Shown in pieces: positions 1 through 4,647 of a stretch of 5,661 nucleotides of DNA; the stretch's first letter is position 1, and each line of letters begins with the position of its first letter. A program made the position numbers and the translations under genes. Origin of the DNA: Alphaproteobacteria bacterium (GTDB taxonomy: Bacteria; Pseudomonadota; Alphaproteobacteria; Rhizobiales; Devosiaceae); NCBI GenBank assembly GCA_018820005.1, contig JAHJOS010000366.1:1-5661 (forward strand), given 5' to 3'. The notes under the pieces are model-generated. The model was not told the DNA's origin. It saw only the letters and a list, made by a program, of their open reading frames with translations, and made no database searches.

Positions 1-1143
1 ACCCCATTCGATATCGAAACTACACAGCAGGGATTCGATGGCGCGGGCATGCAGGCGATCGGTCGGAGTGAGGGCAAAGCCACGGGCGGTGGCGCCGGTG
101 CCGGCGCGCACCGCCTTCTGGTAGTCGCCGGTCGGGGTAATATTCTGCACATAGCCCTGAGGTAATTGGCCGATGGCCGAGGCACCAAGGCCGATCAAGG
201 CGTCAGCCCCATCATCGGTATAGCCTTGGAAATTCCGGCGCAGTTTGTTGTTTCTGGCAGCAATGGAAAGACTGTCGTTGTCGCGGGCAAAATGGTCAAA
301 GCCAATCGGGTGCAAACCGCCCTCGGTCAGCAAATGCGCCGCCAGTTGCGATTGGGCGAACCGTTCCTGGATGTCTGGCAGGGCCTCGTCGGGGATCATC
401 TGCTGGTGCTTTTTCATCCATGGCACATGCGCGTAGCCAAACAGCGCCGTGCGGTCCGCCGACAGCAGGAGTGTCTTGGCAATAGTCTGTTCGATACTGG
501 TCAGCGTCTGGTAGGGCAGGCCGTAGAGCACGTCGACGTTGACCGAATGCGCGCCGCGGGCGCGGACGGAGTCGATGACATGCTGTGTTTGCTCAAAACT
601 CTGCAGGCGATTGATGGACCGCTGCACCTTGGGGTCGAAATCCTGCACGCCTACGCTGGCGCGGGTGAGGCCGAACGCAGCCATGGCGTCGAAACGATCC
701 TCGCCAAGGTCGTTGGGATCGATCTCGATACTGATCTCGGCAGTTGGCGATAGGGTGAACCGCGTGGATAGACGCAGCTTGAGCCGCGCCATATCCTCGG
801 CGCTCAGCATGGTGGGCGAACCGCCGCCCAGATGGATGGCCGTCACTACCCCCTTACCGCCGAGCTGGTCGGCAACCCAATCGATTTCGGCAAACAGCGA
901 TTCGAGGTAGCTGGCAATCGGCTCATAGCGCAGGGTGTGTTTGGTGTGGCAGCCACAAAACCAGCACAGACGGTCACAATAGGGGATGTGCAGATAGAGC
1001 GAGATGGTGGCGTCCTCGGCCAGCGCGGCGAGCCAGGAGGCGTAGATCTGTGGCGTGATGCCGGCATGAAAATGTGGCGCGGTCGGGTAGCTGGTGTAGC
1101 GCGGGACGGGCGCGCTGTAGCGCTCGATCAGGTCTGCTTGCAT
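1..1143 (-). CDS. hemN: Oxygen-independent coproporphyrinogen III oxidase (radical SAM), 3' end cut by window edge
   Basis: Cytoplasmic radical SAM enzyme that decarboxylates two propionates of coproporphyrinogen III to give protoporphyrinogen IX without oxygen, the anaerobic step of haem synthesis. The 381 visible residues align well by eye with E. coli HemN, which is about 457 aa, so some 70 C-terminal residues lie beyond base 1. The N-terminus has the family RYTSYPTAP segment (15-23). The 4Fe-4S loop YLHIPYCDRLCWFCGC (50-65) supplies Cys56, Cys60 and Cys63, plus the extra Cys65 typical of true HemN. The SAM-binding glycine run is LGGGSPT (105-111). Later landmarks are EIDPND (140-145), GVQDF (165-169), YGLPYQT (207-213), DHFA (283-286) and RNFQGYT (303-309). 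The ATG lies 15 bases after the nnrU stop, with a modest TGGA about 10 bases ahead, so it is probably cotranscribed with nnrU. This placement implies induction during denitrification or low oxygen. HemW-like paralogues are unlikely given the Cys65 and RNFQGY motifs. Confidence 0.95.
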   Translation of the reverse strand, partial: MQADLIERYSAPVPRYTSYPTAPHFHAGITPQIYASWLAALAEDATISLYLHIPYCDRLCWFCGCHTKHTLRYEPIASYLESLFAEIDWVADQLGGKGVVTAIHLGGGSPTMLSAEDMARLKLRLSTRFTLSPTAEISIEIDPNDLGEDRFDAMAAFGLTRASVGVQDFDPKVQRSINRLQSFEQTQHVIDSVRARGAHSVNVDVLYGLPYQTLTSIEQTIAKTLLLSADRTALFGYAHVPWMKKHQQMIPDEALPDIQERFAQSQLAAHLLTEGGLHPIGFDHFARDNDSLSIAARNNKLRRNFQGYTDDGADALIGLGASAIGQLPQGYVQNITPTGDYQKAVRAGTGATARGFALTPTDRLHARAIESLLCSFDIEWG

Positions 1144-1158
1144 CGCTCAAAATTCCAG

Positions 1159-1920
1159 TTACAGGGTCGTCAGGACCAGCGGGTCGGCATTGAACAGGGC
1201 GGCGTGGCCGCCCAGCAGCAGCCAAGCCGTGAGGGCGGCGCTGCCGAGGATGCCGCTGATAAGAGGGCCATCGACGCGAAGGCGGGCCCGCCGGGTTAGC
1301 AGGGCCCTAAAGGGAACAACCGACGTGGCGAGGGTGATGGCATTCCATTGCTCACCCAGACGCCGACGTGCCCGGCGCTCCGTCATCCAGATACCCAACA
1401 GCGCAAAGGCAAAAAACGAGCCGAACAGAAGCAGGCTGCGGACATCGCCATTGGGCACCAGATGGCTCCCGGCCCACAGCGCAAAACCCCACAATACCGG
1501 ATGCCGTGTGATGGCAGTGACAGCGCCTGGTTCGGCCGTAGTTCCACGCAAGGTGACCGACACAGGGTTAGGGCTAGACAGGCCCGCCAACAGCAGGGCC
1601 ATGGCCAGCGGCGTCAACACCAGTGGCACCCAGGCTTGCCATGCAGCCGGATCCCAGAGAGGCACAAATTCGAGCTGCATGGCAGCATGGAAGACCCACC
1701 CCAAGAGCAGCAGCGAAACCACCGAATAGACGAGGAGGTAGATCCGACGACCTGCCAAGCCGATCAGATGTGCTCGTATGGCAGGAATGGCTGGGATGAT
1801 GTGCAGAGTCAGAAAGAGCAGAAGGGCGAGCAGGAATTGCGTCAATTTCGATTTGTTCTCTCGGTCCGATGGCGGTGCCATACCGCAGTGTGCTCTTGGA
1901 AAGGCCATCGGCCACGGCAT
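1159..1920 (-). CDS. nnrU: NnrU family membrane protein
   Basis: Integral membrane protein of the NnrU family, which is tied genetically to nitrite and nitric oxide metabolism in denitrifying alphaproteobacteria; its chemistry is unknown. With the chosen start it has 253 residues. Helix 1 carries the family pattern LxxHxxPAIPxxR (39-49, His40). Further hydrophobic segments lie near 60-80, 97-115, 142-156, 163-180 and 218-242. Family signatures visible are TRHPVLWG (138-145), WAGSHLVPNGD (149-159) and the VVPF tail (201-204). His40, His140 and His153 are the obvious conserved histidines. The start at 1920 is chosen because GGAGG at 1929-1933 sits 8 bases ahead of it. A TTG at 1845 would give a 228-residue protein closer to the family N-terminus but has poor ribosome-binding support. 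The gene leads directly into hemN and is preceded by a Crp/Fnr-type box at 1972-1985. Confidence 0.9.
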   Translation of the reverse strand: MPWPMAFPRAHCGMAPPSDRENKSKLTQFLLALLLFLTLHIIPAIPAIRAHLIGLAGRRIYLLVYSVVSLLLLGWVFHAAMQLEFVPLWDPAAWQAWVPLVLTPLAMALLLAGLSSPNPVSVTLRGTTAEPGAVTAITRHPVLWGFALWAGSHLVPNGDVRSLLLFGSFFAFALLGIWMTERRARRRLGEQWNAITLATSVVPFRALLTRRARLRVDGPLISGILGSAALTAWLLLGGHAALFNADPLVLTTL

Positions 1921-1928
1921 TACGGCAG

Positions 1929-1933
1929 CCTCC
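1929..1933 (-). promoter_or_regulatory. Shine-Dalgarno sequence of nnrU
   Basis: GGAGG on the minus strand, 8 bases before the ATG at 1918-1920. It is the best ribosome-binding site among the possible nnrU starts (TTG 1935, ATG 1920, ATG 1908, ATG 1881, TTG 1845) and is the reason for choosing the 1920 start. It would also fit just inside a transcript starting near 1937, the position predicted from the upstream Fnr-type box. Confidence 0.6.
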
Positions 1934-1934
1934 A

Positions 1935-1962
1935 AGCCAACTGAAGCCTAACAGTGTTGGCT
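1935..1962. repeat. Inverted repeat around the predicted nnrU promoter core
   Basis: Perfect 7-base arms AGCCAAC (1935-1941) and GTTGGCT (1956-1962) are separated by 14 bases. The arms flank the place where the -10 element of a leftward nnrU promoter would lie (about 1944-1950, TAGGCT on the minus strand). It could be a repressor operator, or chance; no known regulator site is recognised. Confidence 0.35.
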
Positions 1963-1971
1963 CGCGCGTGT

Positions 1972-1985
1972 TTGTCCGGGATCAA
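1972..1985 (-). promoter_or_regulatory. Crp/Fnr-family box (Fnr/FixK/NnrR type) for nnrU-hemN
   Basis: Read on the minus strand the site is TTGAT-CCCG-GACAA. One half is a perfect Fnr/FixK half-site (TTGAT) and the other keeps the CAA core. The centre, near 1978.5, is 58 bases ahead of the nnrU ATG. If it acts as a class II activator site (centre at -41.5), transcription would start near 1937, just upstream of the GGAGG ribosome-binding site, with a weak TAGGCT as -10. TTG-N8-CAA is the shared core of Fnr, FixK, DNR and NnrR sites, so the family is supported but the exact regulator is not. No regulator gene lies in the window. Confidence 0.6.
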
Positions 1986-2052
1986 TCAGGCGCAACTATC
2001 AAGATTTTTGGGATTGGTGAGGGCACCTGGCGACCAGAAGTCGCTCTGTTGT

Positions 2053-2066
2053 TTGTTCGGAAACAA
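2053..2066 (+). promoter_or_regulatory. Palindromic Crp/Fnr-family box (NnrR/DNR-like) for the rightward operon
   Basis: The site is TTGTT-CGGA-AACAA, a perfect palindrome in its 5-base arms, which extend to TTTGTT/AACAAA at 2052-2067. It has the TTG-N8-CAA spacing of Fnr-family sites but not the TTGAT half-site, which may favour an NO-responsive member such as NnrR or DNR over Fnr/FixK. With its centre near 2059.5, class II geometry predicts a start near 2101. A weak TAAGAG lies at 2089-2094 where the -10 should be, giving a leader of about 60 bases before the ATG at 2161. The choice of regulator is inference. Confidence 0.65.
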
Positions 2067-2160
2067 AGTGGTCAGGCGGTGCTTCGCCTAAGAGGCTATT
2101 TGTCGGGCCATGGCCGCTGTCCGGCGCGATCTAGTTTGCGGCCGTTGGAGATCAGAAGAA

Positions 2161-2412
2161 ATGCCCGAAACCGACACTGCCCAGGCTTTTATTGATGTGC
2201 GGACAGTCCCGCCACGCGAGCGCCATCCACGAATTTTCGCAATGGCGAATGCGCTGGAAATTGGCACGGCATTTGTGATCATTAATGATCACGACCCCAT
2301 GCCGTTACATTACCAATTGCAGGCTGAGTATCCCGGGCAGTTCTCTTGGACCTATCTTGAGAGCGGTCCTGAGGTCTGGCGCGTAGAGCTCGGCCGTCAG
2401 GCGGCCGCCTAA
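2161..2412 (+). CDS. Small single-domain DUF2249 protein
   Basis: Soluble 83-residue protein consisting of one DUF2249 domain and nothing else. Family landmarks visible are the opening IDVRTVPPRERHPRIF (11-26), the central NDHDPMPLHYQ (42-52) and the closing SGPEVWRV (68-75). The biochemical function of DUF2249 is not established. Such proteins are frequently found beside denitrification, hemerythrin-like and NO-related genes, and a TusA-like small fold has been suggested for them. The start at 2161 is preferred over the in-frame ATG at 2110 because GGAG (2147-2150) lies 10 bases ahead, and the family sequence begins only after this Met. It is the first gene of the rightward operon, downstream of the palindromic Fnr-type box. 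The 52-base gap to the next gene contains a strong hairpin. His22, His44 and His50 are candidate metal-site residues, which is inference. Confidence 0.88.
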   Translation: MPETDTAQAFIDVRTVPPRERHPRIFAMANALEIGTAFVIINDHDPMPLHYQLQAEYPGQFSWTYLESGPEVWRVELGRQAAA

Positions 2413-2420
2413 CCGTTTTG

Positions 2421-2447
2421 GGGTGGCGTAGCGTGGCTGCGCCACCC
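2421..2447 (+). other. Intercistronic RNA hairpin between the DUF2249 gene and the membrane-protein gene
   Basis: GGGTGGCG (2421-2428) pairs perfectly with CGCCACCC (2440-2447). The stem continues inward through a T-G wobble and three more pairs (AGC with GCT) to a 3-base GTG loop, 12 pairs in all. No T-run follows on the plus strand and none on the minus strand, so it is not a standard intrinsic terminator. It ends 17 bases before the next ATG, which has its own AAGGA ribosome-binding site at 2454-2458. Likely roles are stabilising the upstream message or lowering expression of the downstream genes by processing or partial attenuation. Confidence 0.6.
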
Positions 2448-2464
2448 ACTCACAAGGAAAGCCC

Positions 2465-3823
2465 ATGCCCGGAGCTAGCCTATCTCGCTGGACAATGACC
2501 TATTTCGCTGCGGCACTTCTCTGCCTGATAGGGGCAGAGGTGTTGATGGTGGCTGGTTTCGGATATCCCGCTACCGCAATCGAGGCGCCGGAAACATTGC
2601 TGCTGGTCCACCTGACCACCATCGGCTGGCTGAGCCTGCTGATGTGCGGTGCGCTGCTGCAGTTTGTTCCGGTTCTAGTGGCGCGCCCGCTGCAATGGCC
2701 CCTGTTGTCACCGATTGCTCTATTGCTGATTCTTGTCGGACTAGGTGCGCTGTTATGCGGTTTTGCGAACATGGCGGAGATAATCACAGTGCCCACTGAA
2801 GTGCTGCCATTGGGCGGTGTGGTGTTGGCTGTGGGATTTGGCACCGTGATTGTGTCGTTGGGCCGCACAATGTGGATGGCCCGACCCTTGACGTTGCCGG
2901 CCAAATTCGTAGTCGCCGGACTGGCGAGCCTAATCGGCACGGTCACGCTCGGAGAAACTTTTGCTTTGACTCTCGCCGGTCTGTTGGGCGGGGAGGAGGC
3001 GTTGTCCCTGCTGACCCATGGCGTACCCTTGCATGCATTGCTGGGATTGGGCGGCTGGATGACATTGACCGCGATGGGGGCGAGTTACCGGCTGTTCGCG
3101 ATGTTCATGCTGGCGCCGGATATTGACAGGTTCTCAACCCGCCTGGTCCTGTTTGCCGGCGTCTTCATGCTCGTCGTGGTTGCAGCCGCGACACCGTTCG
3201 CGATGGCAGCGACGATGGGGCTGTCTGTAATGCTGCTGATCGCCCTTTTGGCGGGACTATGCGCGTTGGCGCTCTATGGTCGCGACGTGGTTACTCTGTA
3301 CCGGCAACGCAAACGGCGCAAAATCGAACTCAATGCGTATGCGGCCCTTGGTGCCTTTGGCGCGCTGGTCATTGCCCCAATCCTGCTGGTTGGCCTGCTC
3401 CTGTCAGGACAGCTATCAACTGGCGTAGGAGCACTGACCTATCTGTTTGTATTTGGGTGGCTGAGTGGCTTGGCTCTCTCCAAGCTCCACAAGATAATTG
3501 CTTTCATGACCTGGCTGGAGAGCTTTGCACCGTTGCTGGGCAAACGCCCGACGCCACGCGTGCAGGATTTGGTGGATGAGCCGCACGCTGCCCCCTGGTT
3601 CGGTGCGTATTATGCTGCTGTTGGCTTTGGCGCGCTGACTATGCTTGTCGATCTGCCGATCGCCTTTCGTCTGTTTGTGGGTGTTCAATTGTTCGCCACA
3701 CTTGCCATTACCGTCCATTTCTATCGCACCCGCCTCCTGCTGAACCTGTCTGCCGAAAGCCGAGCCAGTATTGGGACACAGCATCTCTTTTTTCCGCAAT
3801 CCATTGCCAGGATACGACCATGA
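2465..3823 (+). CDS. Polytopic membrane protein related to haem-copper oxidase subunit I / NnrS
   Basis: A 452-residue very hydrophobic protein with roughly 12 predicted membrane helices (about 12-32, 44-72, 78-100, 112-132, 146-172, 183-210, 225-246, 248-270, 292-313, 320-338, 380-400, 403-420). Motifs recall the subunit-I-like group: VHLTTIGW in helix 2 (His49), a glycine-rich helix THGVPLHALLGLGGW (184-198; His185, His190) and SKLHKIIAFMTWL in a late helix (339-351; His342). There is no adjacent His-His pair of the kind that ligates CuB in true oxidases and NO reductases, so catalysis like those enzymes is doubtful. His49 and His342 could still hold a haem or metal, which is inference. A basic loop (278-286) suggests a cytoplasmic side. 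The start has AAGGA 6 bases ahead. The stop overlaps the next gene by ATGA. A divergent NnrS relative is the main alternative name; a second, clear NnrS lies at 4648-5661. Confidence 0.8.
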   Translation: MPGASLSRWTMTYFAAALLCLIGAEVLMVAGFGYPATAIEAPETLLLVHLTTIGWLSLLMCGALLQFVPVLVARPLQWPLLSPIALLLILVGLGALLCGFANMAEIITVPTEVLPLGGVVLAVGFGTVIVSLGRTMWMARPLTLPAKFVVAGLASLIGTVTLGETFALTLAGLLGGEEALSLLTHGVPLHALLGLGGWMTLTAMGASYRLFAMFMLAPDIDRFSTRLVLFAGVFMLVVVAAATPFAMAATMGLSVMLLIALLAGLCALALYGRDVVTLYRQRKRRKIELNAYAALGAFGALVIAPILLVGLLLSGQLSTGVGALTYLFVFGWLSGLALSKLHKIIAFMTWLESFAPLLGKRPTPRVQDLVDEPHAAPWFGAYYAAVGFGALTMLVDLPIAFRLFVGVQLFATLAITVHFYRTRLLLNLSAESRASIGTQHLFFPQSIARIRP

Positions 3824-4326
3824 ACGATCTTGAACTCGATGTTCGCCCCTTGTTGCTCAATGGCGGGGACCCGTTTGGCGCCATAATGGGCGCGGTGAGC
3901 CAACTGGAAAAAGGTCAGGGCCTCAAGCTGTTCGTCACATTCAGGCCAGAGCCACTTTTTAGCGTGATGGCCGGCAAAGGTTTTACCAATCAGGCCACTC
4001 CCCTCGACAATGGGGACTGGATCGTCGTCTTCACGCCGGGCGATGGCGGCAGTGATGCCGTGACGTCTAATCCTGAAGCGGCAGAAACCTGGCCTGATCC
4101 TGCCCAATATCTCGACTGTTCGGAGCTAGATCCGCCCGAACCGATGGTTCAGATACTAGCAGCCGTTGAAAGCATGGCCGAGGGTGATGTGTTGTTTGCC
4201 CTGCTAGGGCGTGAGCCAATCTTCCTGTTTCCCGAGCTGCAGGCCCGTGGGCACGCGTGGGTCGGGGAGTTTGATGAAACCGGCGATGCCTACCGCTTGA
4301 TGATCCGGGTGGGTGTACCAAAATGA
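3820..4326 (+). CDS. Tandem DUF2249 protein (two domains)
   Basis: Soluble 168-residue protein made of two diverged DUF2249 domains. The first spans about 4-72 (LELDVRPLL, then RPEPLF at 42-47, then a terminal WIVVFT strand). The second spans about 97-166 (YLDCSELDPPEP, then GREPIFLFPEL at 130-140, GHAW at 144-147 and YRLMIRVG at 158-165). Both copies keep an R-(x)-EP-(L/I)-F core in place of the NDHDPMPL motif of the small DUF2249 protein at 2161-2412, so the two probably do different jobs. The linker at 73-96 is acidic, Gly/Ser/Pro-rich and probably flexible. Its ATG overlaps the upstream stop (ATGA), with AGGA 7 bases ahead, and its own stop overlaps the next start, indicating translational coupling and possibly a complex. 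The biochemical function is unknown. Confidence 0.85.
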   Translation: MNDLELDVRPLLLNGGDPFGAIMGAVSQLEKGQGLKLFVTFRPEPLFSVMAGKGFTNQATPLDNGDWIVVFTPGDGGSDAVTSNPEAAETWPDPAQYLDCSELDPPEPMVQILAAVESMAEGDVLFALLGREPIFLFPELQARGHAWVGEFDETGDAYRLMIRVGVPK

Positions 4327-4640
4327 CCCCGGTTGACGATGCCCATCTGATCGATCGGGTCCGTACCGCACTCAAGATGGTTATCGACCCTGAGCTAGGC
4401 CAGAATGTCGTTGATCTCGGCATGATCTACGAGATCACGGTGACAGACGGCTGCATTGTCGCCATTCTTATCACCACGACCACGCGCGGTTGTCCGGCAA
4501 CAGACTTTATTCGTCAGGGCATTGAGGAGTGCGCCTGGCATGTCGATGGCGTCGAGCTTGTCAATGTTCGCCTGACCTACGATCCGCCATGGTTACCATC
4601 CATGATGACGCCGGAAATCGCCGCTTTACTCGGCCAGTGA
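4323..4640 (+). CDS. MIP18/DUF59 family iron-sulfur cluster assembly factor
   Basis: A 105-residue cytoplasmic protein of the MIP18 (DUF59) family, which includes SufT and PaaD and helps mature Fe-S proteins. The match covers the whole length: VIDPELGQNVVDLGMIYEI (20-38), the cysteine motif TTTTRGCPATD (51-61, with Cys57 the family's conserved cysteine), VDGVELVNVRLTYDPPW (74-90) and the MM near 94-95. PaaD acts on a phenylacetyl-CoA oxygenase, but no paa genes are present, so a stand-alone Fe-S or metal-centre maturation role is favoured. Cys44 and Cys70 are extra and not obviously conserved. Its start overlaps the tandem DUF2249 stop by ATGA, and the ribosome-binding site is weak (GGGTGGGTG region), so it probably depends on coupled translation. 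It is the last gene of the operon. Confidence 0.9.
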   Translation: MTPVDDAHLIDRVRTALKMVIDPELGQNVVDLGMIYEITVTDGCIVAILITTTTRGCPATDFIRQGIEECAWHVDGVELVNVRLTYDPPWLPSMMTPEIAALLGQ

Positions 4641-4647
4641 AGTTACT

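Noticed and set aside
166..753. 195-codon open frame on the plus strand
   Set aside because: It lies antisense inside hemN, whose minus-strand frame matches the family over its full visible length; the plus frame has no recognisable domain.
1348..1944. 198-codon plus-strand open frame and a 179-codon one at 1190-1729
   Set aside because: Both are antisense to nnrU; the translations are rich in Gln, Arg and His with no family features, as expected of shadow frames in GC-rich DNA.
2110..2160. Upstream in-frame ATG at 2110 for the small DUF2249 protein
   Set aside because: The extra 17 residues are not family-like, the predicted transcript start is near 2101, leaving no room for a ribosome-binding site, and GGAG precedes the ATG at 2161.
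1869..2195. 108-codon plus-strand open frame crossing the divergent control region
   Set aside because: It overlaps the nnrU start, both Fnr-type boxes and the DUF2249 start, has no domain, and has no ribosome-binding site that stands out.
2421..2447. Intrinsic terminator after the small DUF2249 gene
   Set aside because: The stem is strong but no T-run follows on either strand, and the next gene starts 17 bases later in the same direction.
2500..2946. 148-codon minus-strand open frame, plus further antisense frames at 3416-3799, 3721-4107 and 4067-4423
   Set aside because: They are antisense to well-supported operon genes and show no recognisable domain.
2465..3823. Calling the 452-aa protein a functional NO reductase (NorB) or terminal oxidase subunit
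   Set aside because: The CuB-type adjacent histidine pair is missing and no partner cytochrome subunit is encoded nearby.
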